Part shown: positions 22,241-33,812 of the stretch, piece by piece
Layout of the letters: every line of letters starts with the position of its first letter
Numbering within the stretch: the stretch's first letter is position 1
The notes under the pieces: generated by a model
Seen by the model: the letters and a program-made list of their open reading frames with translations, nothing else
The model's database searches: none
Told to the model about the DNA's origin: nothing
Made by a program: the position numbers and the translations under genes
NCBI RefSeq assembly: GCF_025370935.1
Contig: NC_133496.1
Location: 7,662,683 to 7,726,682, forward strand
From: Choristoneura fumiferana
Lineage: Eukaryota; Arthropoda; Insecta; Lepidoptera; Tortricidae
Reading direction: 5' to 3'
Length of the DNA stretch: 64,000 bases

Positions 22241-23566
22241 TATTATGAGGTAGATATGTATTTTTGAAATTTATGAATTGTTAAGTGTCCATAAGAAGTA
22301 TGCTGCATGTGAAACTGTGACTATCTGTATGCCTTATGGCACAATAGTGTTACTGAAAATAACCTGTCATTTATATCCACCTGATTTCACCTCTGATTGA
22401 AAAATAAATGAACTTGTAATTTGTATTTTGAACTTAAAGAATGCAATTACCTAATAATTTTTTTAATAATTTTTTTTATTTTTTTTTATTTTTATGTACT
22501 TAGTATTTTCTTTTCTTATCAATGTTTGTTCATTTAAATATTAAATGTTTAACTCAACTTGATAATGCCGTGCCCCCAGATACTTAAACTATCAAACCAT
22601 ACCTAAGTTCAAAATACACACAAAAAATAGGCTCTTCGACCAAAATGTAATCGCATAAATCTATAAATTCATTACCTATTCCATATAACAATACAATACA
22701 CATCAAGCAGCACAGGAAACAGGATTACCTGCATTACTTATAGTGGCCAAACATAAGTAAAATTTAATTGTATAGAATTCCTTATATTGCTAATAAAATC
22801 ATTCACTAAGTCTACCTGTTCTAGTAGGCCACTATGTACAGTAACAATGTACAACTGATCCATTCAATGATTTGGAAACGTCTTGGATATTGGACTACCC
22901 TGCTGCCAGGTTATCAGTATAAATAAATCAATTAGAACATCTTGCAATGAAATTTCATACTCACTCCCAGCTCATTTACATGACACTGCACCATAAGACT
23001 ACAACGTCTACAACTCATACTTTACCCGCCGTATCAGGTATTAGTCCAATTTTTGCTAGAGAGATAAAGTTTGTTTTCACACATACGTATTGGCCGGGCA
23101 ACAAGAACAACAGCACTGCACAACCTACAGGAAGCCATTTTACTCACTTAGCAAAAACCTGCGCTATTATTTTCATGTCATTTCATGTTTTTGCAACATA
23201 AAAATTACGTATTTTAACGATGTTTTCAGTTTTCTTCTGACAGCTACGTACGTACCTACTGACTGATCTTTGCGTTCGGATAAATGAACACTACTATCCT
23301 ATCATAAAATTTTCAAAACACATGTGATCACGGCCATATTTTTAATTCTACTTTACACGCTAAATAATTTACTTACACTAAACATTGATTTCTAAAACCT
23401 AACGGTACTAAAATTGTTATCTAGTTCCGATTTTCCTAAATTCGTTCGTGAATCAACCGGTCATGATCAAGGTTCCGTTTCATTATTTTAGTTTCCGAAC
23501 TGGTAGGTTTGACAACTGATATCAATGACTTTTGACACCGTCAATTTTGACAACTTAATACTACTA
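22241..23566. other. No recognisable gene
   Basis: AT-rich. Frames reach about 84 codons (22947-23201) but have biased, uninformative composition. No element ends seen. Confidence 0.5.
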
Positions 23567-23702
23567 AGAGGCTACTACAAAACTCGCAAATCGAAGCTCG
23601 CATCGCACCGTCTCTTTCACTCGCGCATCAATCATCACAAGCGTCAGCGGGACGGCAACATACGAAGCTCGAGTTTTGCACTTCATGGTATAGGGCCTAA
23701 TT
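23567..23702. mobile_element. MITE remnant (GGCTACTAC family)
   Basis: CTACTACAAAACTCGCAAAT near the left end is roughly the inverse of the right part (ATACGAAGCTCGAGTTTTGC). It is the same family as 61063-61334, which has better ends. Confidence 0.6.
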
Positions 23703-24359
23703 ATCTATTCTGCGCTGGTGTTATCATAGATTACATTAAATTAAATATTTATTAAATATTTTCCCCGCCTTTGTAATTATAAACGAAGTCACTATTCAAT
23801 TACAATCGCGATTCGGACCACCTCCTACCTACCGTAATGAACGTTTAAATTATTATTAATAGATAGAACACATTGCAACGTATATATTTTATAATTGCTC
23901 CTATTTGTATGTTTGTTAGAAAGAGACAAAATGACACTTTAGTCAACACTAATGCACTAACCTGACAAGCTCTTTACCGAAATATTAAAACTCATTTACG
24001 TCTACGCTTAATCTTTGTTTAATGTCGTTAATCATGCATTTGATATTTTATATTACAACTGTTCTTGTCTATAGATCTATCGCCATCATCATTTTCAAAT
24101 CAATGCTGCCAACTCAATATTAAAAATTATTAAAGGTGGTCATACATTATCTAAATCTCTCTTAATAGTAAAGCTTATATAATATGAATAACTATATAAC
24201 TAACTTAACCTAAGCTAAATAGTCAATAAATAACTTATAATACAATAGTACTACTTAAAAACCTTTAACCATAATCATAGTTGCGATAATGAATGGGCGT
24301 CCTTCAAACGAGTAAACATTATTGTTTTGACAGCACTCGCGTTGTAACCTGTGGGTGTA

Positions 24360-24600
24360 GTTATTGTACGACCTGGACAATGCTCGACCGATTTTGTACG
24401 ACCTGGTAATTCAATCACATGTCACTTGGAACACGGGTCGAGCTTTATCATCCTGTACCGATAATGTTCAAGGTGCTATTGGACAACCTGATTTTGTACG
24501 ACCTAACATTGTACGATGTGATATATCTAATTCAAAACGAGTTCGTATTATCAGGTCGTACAGTGATGGCTGAGCAGTATAGGGTCGAGCATTACTGGTC
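24360..24600. repeat. GTACGACCT motif cluster
   Basis: GTACGACCT occurs at 24366-24374, 24396-24404 and 24496-24504, and inverted at 24553-24561. GCTCGACC or its inverse GGTCGAGC occurs near 24383, 24437 and 24583. Probably a decayed foldback element, but a regulatory repeat cannot be excluded. Confidence 0.5.
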
Positions 24601-24719
24601 CCCTAACCTGTCACTGTGAATTCAATTCGATAACCAATAAATAACCTAAAGAAATCCCGCGGACTATTCTTTTATTTGTGTTAATCTTGGAAGTATCATG
24701 AAAATAATACTATCCCTAT

Positions 24720-26217
24720 CCTACCGAAAGGGCGATATGAAGACTCGCCAAACGATCACAACAAACGACCAAGTCCACCTCGCCAAAAGTACCCACAACA
24801 TCTCACAAAAAGGGAACTTGAATGTAAGTAGGTACCCTTGTTTATTTTTAATATAGATGTTAAATTTTTAACCGTGACTTTGATGAAATAAGTTTTCGTT
24901 TTGTAAATAATTCAGCCACGATGATACCTAGTTATCCTGCTCACTAAATAACATGATAATCAGTTATTAACCTGTTTTGACGGAAAATGATTGTAATTGT
25001 ACTACTAATGAATCTTATTAACAAAGTTAATAATCAAGCAATGGACCTAACTTAACCATTTATTTCCTGATAATATCTATAGTCACAACAACCAAATCAT
25101 TTATCTATTCTCCTTCTGTTATTGTTTTAATGATTTTATCAAGAAGGCAAAAGTTCAGTAAGGTAAAATTTAAGGTAAAGTTTGCTAGCATACCTAATTT
25201 TTGTCAATCTGATGCTCTAGTAAGATCACTTGCAATCATTTTAGTTAGTAGATAGGGCTTTTTCTAATCATTATATTTAATTGTAATGTAGATATGTTTG
25301 TTTGCAATGTGGCTATTACTTGAAATAATTCTCAATTAATGAAACTAACCTGATGTCATAACATTTTAAGGTGAATGAAATTGATCTTTGACCGAGAATA
25401 AATTTTACCTTCACCGAACTTAGACCCAGAATAAAATATATCTATATTTAATTTTATTCTTAAATGTAGTTACACTACTTAGACTAAACTGCTTACACAC
25501 ACTTACTAAGGAGTCTAACATCTAGAACCAGATTTTGATGCTTAGATTTTGATTTTTACTTTGGTTCAGCGCTGAGTATTTATTTTTAGTCACAGTCCTG
25601 GAGAGCTAAGGAAAACATTCATTAGAATGGTAGTAAAGGTATGCTATAAATGGTTTTCTAATTATCTTCATTATGTTCCAGAAATCTGTCATACTATGTA
25701 CTCTTAAAATTTATTAATGTTCTTCACATTATGAATTTATTTATAACCATACTAAAATATATTTCAGGTGACCTGGGCCCGGGGAAAACTCTTGCTTTTT
25801 GTCCGGTGGTTTACACACTAGCAAGGGCTATGCTGAATTGCTGATGTACCGAACACTGCTGAGCATCATTTATTAAGGTACAGTAACTTAACTACCTATA
25901 CTACCTCTTTTTTTTTATACCACGTCGGTGGCAAACAGGCATGCGGCCCGCCTGATGTTAAGCAATTACCACCGCCTAGGAACGCTTGCAACACCCGAAG
26001 TATCACTCGCGCGCTGCCGACCCTGCATAACATTACCTACCTTATCTATAAATTATTCTATACAAATGGGAAGTTATATGCAGACTCATATTACTTAATT
26101 AATTTTCTTCTTTCTTTTGTTTCTAGAAAACCCATCTTTCCTACCAGTCCAGCCCTAGTTAACTTACTATTACTCTATTGTCTTTGTTACTCAGAATACT
26201 CTTTGCTTCACTCCCAA

Positions 26218-26248
<31 letters not shown>

Positions 26249-27518
26249 CATCAGCCACAGGACAGCCACGGATGAACACAAGTCCCCCGCACAATCCAGT
26301 GGCCTCGGTTGGTGTCAGCTATTCTCAATAAACTATTTAGTTAACCAAACCAACAATGCTCCTACTACCATGACAATCTAAAGGAAAACCGATCTTATCT
26401 TAATTGTTATTTTTCACATCATGACATGATTGGTATTTTATTATCTTTTTTTTTTTTTATCCTTGATGATTTCAATATAAATTCTTATACTTGACTGACA
26501 TTTATGTAAATTATAATGTAATTTTATATTGAATGAATAAATAAAGTAAACTACTTCAATGTGTTAGAATGAATGCAGAAACAACGCAGCATCAATACAA
26601 ATCGTGATGCGGTTTAATGATGCAATAAATGATTAATTGTATTTTTTTTTCTTATATTAATTAATAAATAATAAAATAAATGATGTTAGAGTTGAGGGAC
26701 TCTGTAGATATCATCTCTTTATTTCAAGCATTAATTTTATTCGTTTGTGCCCCACTGTCTGCAACCATCTAATAAGCTAAGCTAATTTCAGGTTTTCTAG
26801 TTTCTATTACATATCTGACAGTATTCCTACATCTCTTTAATGATGGGCCTGGTTGTACTTGCCTTTTCTAATTTTTCATTTGTTATTACCCTCCTAACTT
26901 CAGGTAAACTCTAGTTCTCACTATTCAACTTCATGATCTCTGTAATGTTAAAATACCAGAAACAGGACCTATCACGCCAAACACACGAGCAATTTATCTC
27001 GACGTTTCGACCACTAATAATATATTGATATAAAGTGCTTATATGCTACCATAATGTAATGATATAATGTGGAAAAATAGGCCCGCGCACCCAGACGTGG
27101 AGTTGCGGAAAACAGCCCGCTACTACCTATAACTATACTCAATGTGCTTGGAACTTCCTAGGCTTGCTATGCTCATGGGGTCGAACCGTTTTTACTTGAC
27201 TTTACACAACTCAGTCACTAACATATTTTATTTATATCAAGCTACTACTACTACTACAACTTAATTCACTATTAATTTACTTAATCACTTAAGATACTGT
27301 ACTATACTATACTATTTTTAATGTAATCAATTTATTTTTCTTCACCCTTTATTTAATTAATCACAACATCACTAACTTCGACCTTTTATTCAATCACTGT
27401 TTTTACTAATAGTCGCTAAAATGAACATTTTTTTTTTTCAGGGCAACGTGTACAAGAATGCCGCACCGATAAGAAAAGACTACAAGCTGCTTTAGAACAA
27501 TACAACTACCTATTATGA
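24720..27518 (+). CDS. Possible spliced gene end, weak
   Basis: A stretch before 24823 is open (RYEDSPNDHNKRPSPPRQKY, then KRELE) and ends at a strong donor GTAAGT (24824). A good acceptor (ATATTTCAG, ends 25767) opens 25768-25877, which ends at AAG|GTACAG. Joining the two keeps a frame that stops at about 25843. A third acceptor (TTTTTTTTTCAG, ends 27441) opens at 27442, where GNVYKNAAPIRKDYKLL and a stop can be read in one frame and QRVQECRTDKKRLQ in another. The frames do not all agree, so this may be a 3' untranslated chain, alternative ends, or chance. No family recognised. Confidence 0.25.
25905..26036 (-). repeat. Retroposon tail fragment (CACGTCGGTGGCAAAC)
   Basis: TTTTTTTTATACCACGTCGG then GGCCCGCCTGATGTTAAGCA and CGCTTGCAACACC form the reversed end of a dispersed moth and butterfly repeat. 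It is only distantly like the family at 320-575. Confidence 0.55.
26217..26330 (-). mobile_element. LINE tail with (ATC)n
   Basis: Nine or so ATC repeats followed by ACATCAGCCACAGGACAGCC, the inverse of an RTE-like LINE 3' end. The apparent poly-His frame over it is this simple repeat, not a protein. Confidence 0.6.
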
Positions 27519-28962
27519 GCTCCTATTTCCCACTTATACTTTTCCTTTTTCACGTCAACAAAATTGTTGCTATAACCAATTGTCACATGACAATAGATTA
27601 TAACAACACTCGACCTAAACAAGGCAAAATCAACTTAATATCATATCTTAAAGCAATGTAACATAATTGAATTTAACTAATAATTGATTTAGCAGAGAAA
27701 TGATTATTTGAGGACCCAGTGAAGCAAAAATGGAAAGATAAAAACTTAGCAAAGCATAATAAATAAAGTAAATGGTAATAATTACTAAAATATACATACT
27801 ATCCTGGTTACTACGGCACCAAAATTGTAACGAATCCTACCTTAAACTCGATTTAAACTCTTAACCTAAAGCTTACTCCGATGCCTACAAACCGAATTTA
27901 TTTATTATTACCTTATTATGGGTTCTCAACCTACGAATATATAGACCTAATTGAAGTTGATTTACCTTGATTAAGTCATAAAATTGGCCAAGTGATCGCT
28001 AGCGGTCTAGTATAAGGAACCTACGTTGTGTCCTAGAAAGTAACCCTTTAGTACGTTTAGTATAATGGGAAAAGAGCTCACTTATTATATAATTTAACTA
28101 AATAATAAAGAGAAGATCAAAGAAGAACAATAAAGAATGTAGTTAATTGTTTAAAGTAGTCTGTCAATAGTCTATGATATGTTCGTGTGGAAGAAGGTAT
28201 TTTATTTCGCAGCTAAAGTTCAGAGGCCCACTCCCCGCCTCTGAAAGTGGCCTTCGCCCCGTACTGGACACGCCTCCTCTGCGTTTAGCCCTGAAGGAGC
28301 ATTCTACCTCTTCCTTGTTAGGAAATAAACATATCTTTATGTTATAAGAGAGGACATTTCAAAGGGAAGTCAATTATAGCCTGAGGCTGTTCCTGGATCA
28401 AACCCGTGATCACAATACTCCTGCAGTAACAAACCCAACTTCAGCAGAATGTAGAGATAAGTTATAGTGTTTTATTATATTGATTAATGAGTAGTTTCCG
28501 GATCACCTGGTACCGGCTAACCACTGACTTGCTCTGCCTTAGTCTTAATCAATATGACTTACATTGTAAGTTTACAGGAGAAAAATAGAGCCTTATTACT
28601 TATTGAAATAGTTGATATTAATAGCCACTACAGGTTCATACAATCCAAGGTCCATTGCCAGGAACGACCACAGTCTTCAAAGGAGATTCTACTTTCAGCA
28701 AATAAAATATTATTCCATTGTGAGTTGTTGAATTATTTTGTCTCACTTGTATTTGAGGCTACTAGCGTTTGTAACTTAGGACATTGAATGAAAAGTGAAA
28801 CGCCGAAACCCTTCATTCGTCGGACGTCAAGGTCAGTCATTTAGTTGTCTATATTTATGTAAGTATGTCGCCATGAGTATGGCTAGGTTCTGAATGTAGC
28901 AGGCAAGCTTTAAAGCAGCCTTAGGCAAATTGGTAAGTAGCTGTATAGTTATTGGAAAGAAA
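27519..28962. other. No recognisable gene
   Basis: Non-coding by eye. GGTTACTACGGCACCAAAATTG (about 27808-27830), read on the minus strand, contains TTTTGGTGCCG, like an LTR-element primer site next to a possible LTR edge (TGTAACGAATCC). No matching second LTR was found, so no element is called. Confidence 0.4.
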
Positions 28963-29128
28963 ACACAATTAACACACACAAGTAAAGTCAAATTAAGTAA
29001 AATAGAGCAAATACAACCTCCACCTTACCAAGTAGAAGTAAACACAATTGACACACACAGATAAATATCAAATCAAATAGATAGAGCAAATTCAACCTCC
29101 ACCTTACCAAGTGGAAGTAAACACAATT
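28963..29128 (+). repeat. Two tandem copies of about 79 bp
   Basis: Units start at 28963 and about 29042 (ACACAATT(A/G)ACACACAC), both end ...TTACCAAGT(A/G)GAAGTAA, and a third start, ACACAATT, follows at 29121. The copies differ at several places. Confidence 0.75.
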
Positions 29129-30470
29129 CAAGCCTACCATATCCTAGTCCTACTTCTAAACTAACCAACTAATCTACACGATACAGCAAACTAGAAGCCC
29201 GGGCTCCACATTTAGATTACTCGCGGGGTCTCTCTCAAGGTGCAGTGAGAGAGCCTATTCTAAATTACCCCTACGTCGAGTGGGTGGCTCTGTTTCCTAC
29301 GCCTATCACCCGTGTGCTCACCAGTATCTGTCGTGTTAGGATTGGGAAAGACAAATACCGATGCCGAAGAATAAGTGTGTGAATAGATAAATAAATAGAT
29401 AAGGAGGACAAGATCTTGGTTGATTTAGGACACCGGTATGGCATCTCAAACCCTCCAAAACCCAGGGAGAAAATTAGGCCTGTCTCTTCCGGTATAATAC
29501 AAGACCCCGCCCTTACTCCATAGGCGTACACTGACACTGAAGAACGTTCCCAGGGAAAGTCAGCCTGTCCGTTACCACCGCTAGGTGACCTGGCTCCCAT
29601 TCCCTAGGAATCGGCTTTTACTGAGCCGAAACTCGATAAGTCCTCTACTATTCCAGAAATATTTTAAAATCACAACTGATTGTGATCCCCAAACCCCATA
29701 ATGAATTAATACGCAATTCCCAGCAATGGATACCCTAATACCAAAAGCCTTCGATACCAAGATACACAAAGCAGGGAAACCACACACCAATTCACTATAA
29801 AAATAACACAAAACAATTTAAAAATACGATAGAAATAAATCAAAGTGTCCCAGAGAGAACCTCTCGAGTCCGTGTCGAAGAAAAGAATCCCCCTCCGTTC
29901 GCGCGCTTCTATTTATACCCCAATTCCGGCGACTATGGCGACAATGGCGACAATGGCGACCGATAGTAGAAACAGGCCGCGGCCATTGCGTCGGGCAGGA
30001 AAGGCTCTGCCGCGCTATTTCCACGTTCGTACTGGATAGTTTAATGTTGCCAATAATCTCGTTCGCATATTTATGGGTAGATTAGCTTTATTTGTTCATA
30101 ATTTACCTTTATTTAATAAAATTAATAAATTAGTTTAGCCTCTCCTAATAAACCTATGTTCACATAAGGCGAAACATTACGGACCATAGGCCGTATTGTT
30201 ACTTAGAGACGAATAATCGAGCACGCAATATTTGGTACCAGACTCAACACGAAGTCGGTATGACACTACTGACATATTAATAGTGATAAGTAATAAGATA
30301 TTGCAAGCCAGTAATAATAATAACTAACAATGTTACGCAACCTCTTTACATTAATGCGAAAGGAACTTGAATAAGGGGAATCCCCCGTAATTACCGTAAA
30401 ATGGGGTAAGTTGGGTCGAAATAGAAGTGCAAACTTGAATAAAAGGTACACTCTCCTGTAACCACGAGAG
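29129..30470. other. No recognisable gene
   Basis: Less AT-rich than its surroundings. The frames at 29271-29600 and 29581-29811 (minus strand) are open but have no recognisable domain. A short GGCGACAATG-type repeat lies at about 29932-29962. It may be LTR or untranslated sequence of the decayed elements to the right; I could not find ends. Confidence 0.4.
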
Positions 30471-30475
30471 CGAAG

Positions 30476-30571
30476 CTGAATTGACCATAAAACGGCAGAG
30501 AGTGGTCAACTGAGCCCGCGGGCTGAATTGACCATAAAACGGCAGAGAGTGGTCAACTGAGCCCGTGGGAT
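30476..30571 (+). repeat. Two tandem copies of 47 bp
   Basis: CTGAATTGACCATAAAACGG starts at 30476 and again at 30523, each copy ending GAGCCCG(C/T)GGG. A related GCCCGCGGGATGAATTTTATG lies at about 30632. Confidence 0.8.
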
Positions 30572-30869
30572 GAGTTGTCGAGGCAATGGCTCGAGTCACC
30601 CACGAAAAAAAATCAAAAGGGGCCATTCAGCCCGCGGGATGAATTTTATGTGGGATCAGTTGACCATGAAGGGCCTTTATCGTGTATTATTTCATTTGGA
30701 ATTCCATATCTTAAAATAAAGTTATTTACAAACGCGGCTGCTACGGTCACTGCATCTTTACTAGTAATCGGATACGCCTCGACGTATTTGGTGAGGTCGC
30801 ATTGCAGCGTTAATATATACGAGTAACTATTTGCTATCCTTAACTAAGGGCCCAATTAAATCTAAATAT

Positions 30870-31178
30870 AACCTGTGCAGGTTTGCACAGTGTTGCTGTT
30901 TTGCAGGTGGTAGGACCTTGTGCAAGGTCCGCCCGGATTGCTACCACTATCTTGCTCGTTAATCCTGCCGTGAAGCAGCAGTGCTTGTTGTGCACTGTTG
31001 TGTTTCGGCGTGGAGAGTAAGACAGCCGGTGAAATTACTGGCACTTGAGGTATCCCATCTTAGGCCTCTAGGTTGGCAACGCATCTGCAATCCCCCTGGT
31101 GTTGCAGGTGTCTATGGGCGGTGGTGATCTCTTACCATCAGCAGACCCACTTGCTCGTTTGCCATCCAATCGAATAAA
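30870..31178 (+). mobile_element. Retroposon inserted in gypsy integrase
   Basis: Same block order as 320-575 and 52845-53105: AAGCAGCAGTGCTTG, GGTGAAATTACTGGCACTTG, TTACCATCAGCAGACCCACTT, then TCGTTTGCCATCCAATCGAA and an A run. AACCT occurs at both junctions, a possible short target duplication. The integrase reading frame is continuous on either side, which fixes the insertion. Confidence 0.75.
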
Positions 31179-32109
31179 AAAAAAACCTATCAAAGGCTGT
31201 GCTGCCTGAGTTTGTTATTATCATTGGTTGTTTTATAGGTTTATAATATTTGGGACGTTGACATTTGCCGCAACGTTTTACAAAATCAATAACATCCTTT
31301 TCTAGTCCCGTCCAAAAATACTTTTGTTTTATATTGTTTAACATTCGCCTGATACCGGCGTGTCCACTAGTGGGCGACACGTGAGAGTCGTTTAAGATGA
31401 CGCGTTTCGTATCGTCGTCATATATTTTCTCTACATTTTTTATTATACACACGCGTGGTCCGGACTACTTTGGCATTTTGTCATTTCATTAATAATATCT
31501 TCATTCCGTTTATTTTTAATTATATATTTCTTCTATTTTGAAACGACTACATAAAGAACTCATTTCCCTCACAAAGGCATCTCGTGCGCGTTGCGATTGG
31601 GTAAATGTTTTCCCGTATATAATTTTCTTCGTTTCGGAAAACACTACGTTTTTCGATGTTTCTCCTGTTCGGTCTCGTATTGTGTACCATTCTGTCTTGT
31701 AAAAACACTAATTCAATGTATTTTTTTTTTGGTAATTTAAGTACAGTAACAACTCTTGGGTGATCAAAGATATTTGGTTGTTTGTAGAGGATTCTATAAT
31801 ACTTTCATTCATTCGTCTACTTGCGCTCTAGTCATTACATTCATAATATGTTCATTCATCTTCTTTAACTCTTCACTTGTGATACAAATTCGCGACAATG
31901 CGTCTGCAGCTACATTGTCGGAACCACGTACATATTCGATCTCAAAATCATACTCCTCTAATATTAACCTAAATTTCATGAGTCTATTGGAAGGATCAGT
32001 CATATTAAATAAATACACGAGGGGTCTATGATCGGTTTCTATTTTAAACTTAGATAGGGTCTGAAATGACATGCCTCCTCCTATACTCGGAGTGACTAGC
32101 AGGTACACC

Positions 32110-32600
32110 TTTGGGCGAAAACTTAAAGGCTATTAAATTTGTTGGCATTTCAAAAGCTATAATTCCATTAATTCCTCTCCCTTCCAGCACTATTACACAA
32201 AACTTTTTTTGTTTCGGTTGTTAATTTCATGTTTCCTTTTAGCTCGCGTACCTAACGGTGTTGTATATTTGGCAAGTGTCTTTCAAAGCCATAAAATAAA
32301 TAATATGTTTCATTGTTTACAAATTATCTATTTATGTAGTCTTATGTATAGTAATAAAACTGTGTAGTATATCTTTGTAGCGGTCCGAGGGTCACCAACG
32401 GTGCTGGCTGAAAATCAGCGCTGGGGTGTTTATTATTAACGCTTCAGCATTATGCTGAGCCAGTGTCCTATTCACAACCACAATGACACATACTTTCCTA
32501 CGTGTTGTCTATTTGTACTTAATACTATTGTTGTGTATTGTGTTGTTAATAAATGTATTTTCTTTCTTTCAAATACTTTACTGACCAAACCACTGCTAAC
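32110..32600. repeat. Insertion in gypsy RNase H
   Basis: Foreign to the gypsy frame on both sides. It contains TGCTGGCTGAAAATCAGCGC and CTTCAGCATTATGCTGAGCC, which I recognise as parts of a dispersed lepidopteran retroposon end. Boundaries are approximate. Confidence 0.5.
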
Positions 32601-33290
32601 AACTCTTTTCCAATGGTTGGTTATCGTTTTTCCGCCTGGTTCAAACTTCGACTTGCAAAAGCAATTGGTCTATGATCACTGTTGCTCAATGCTGATCCGA
32701 TTGCATATCCGGAAGCATCTGTTTTTAAAATAAATGTGTTATGCTTGTCAAAATTTGGATACTGTGGTACGGGGGGTGATAATAGTGTCGTTCCAAACAA
32801 ATTGTACATTTTTTCTACATAATTCATTCAATGGCAAGGATTTTTCCGCAAAGTTAGGAATAAATTTCCGGTAGTAATTTGAAAAAGCTTTTGCTGGAGT
32901 TGGGTAATTCTCAATAACTTTTGTTTTTCCGGATCTGGTGTGATGCCTGTGGCTGATACAGAATGGCCCAAGTATAAGATTTGTTTTCCTAAAGTCACAT
33001 TTTTCGGGGTTTAACTTTAAGTTGACTTTTCTCAATCTTAACATGATATCCATAAGGTTTTTGTTACGAATGTCTAAACTGCGACCGAAACAAATTAGGT
33101 TATCTAAATAAACAAAAGTTTTTTTTTTAAATTAAATCCTGCCGTGGCTACTGTCATTAAACTAGAGATAGAGCTTGGGCTAGTCTTGAGGCCCATCGGT
33201 AAACGTTTCATTTGGTATTGACCAGAACTTGTAGTGAACGCGGTGTATGCTCTGCTTTCGGGGTCTAAGCCAACTTGATAATATGCTTTA

Positions 33291-33812
33291 TTTTATATTT
33301 ATATTTACTCTACCTCCAACATAATCGGAGCCTGTTTTTGCTAATTTTCTTTCATTCCAGTTCTCGCTTGTGCTACATACTCGTACTTGCATTCTGCATA
33401 CTATTTCTTTCTTCCTTACATCATCTTTCACTCTTTTCGGGTCAGTGCCCTTCTAACTATTCTATCTGTAATTCCGCCTAGTACAGATCTTACAATTTCA
33501 CATTAATTCTGTTCTCTTTGTCACTCCATTCTATCTTTTTAGCTGTCCTCTTTGTCATTCGTCATCTTTCATATTAACACATAAGAAGAAGAGGTTTTTT
33601 TTAAATGTTTTAATGTTTTTTTGGGCACAAACGGTACAATTTAAATTAGATCTAACAAACTTATATCTAACATCAACCAATAAAGATGCCACCGTTAGAT
33701 AATACATAACAATGAAAGAGGGTTGGTGTATCCACATTTGTACAAAATATTCAAACAAAATTAGAGAGGTATTCGAAGAATTATATACTAAACTAATATA
33801 AAATGAATTTTC
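33291..33812. other. Junction between gypsy and BEL remnants
   Basis: AT-rich, with no frame of either element. Any LTRs that once separated the two are not recognisable. Confidence 0.5.

Larger units (their letters stand above)
30655..33290 (-). pseudogene. Ty3/gypsy pol, decayed and interrupted
   Basis: Minus-strand blocks in the right order. RT: a YYQVGLDPESRAYTAF-like block near 33285-33230 and LNPEKCDF near 33010. RNase H: ILKTDASGYAIGSAL near 32730, ETDHRPLVYLF near 32030 and DALSRI near 31890. Integrase: zinc-finger region HAGIRRML...CGKCQ (31360-31260), then the core with a LGPLVKD-like block and AVTVAAAFVNNF (30850-30720). Frames shift often. A retroposon (30870-31178) splits the integrase, and unrelated sequence (about 32110-32600) splits RNase H. 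No LTRs found. In an intact element these enzymes copy the RNA to DNA and insert it. Confidence 0.85.

Noticed and set aside
26178..26381. Poly-histidine protein
   Set aside because: The His run is a translated (ATC)n LINE tail.
29271..30039. Overlapping ORFs on both strands in a less AT-rich stretch
   Set aside because: No motifs; low stop density is explained by base composition.
28963..30571. CRISPR-like tandem repeats
   Set aside because: Only two copies of each unit, units of 79 and 47 bp without spacers, and an animal genome.
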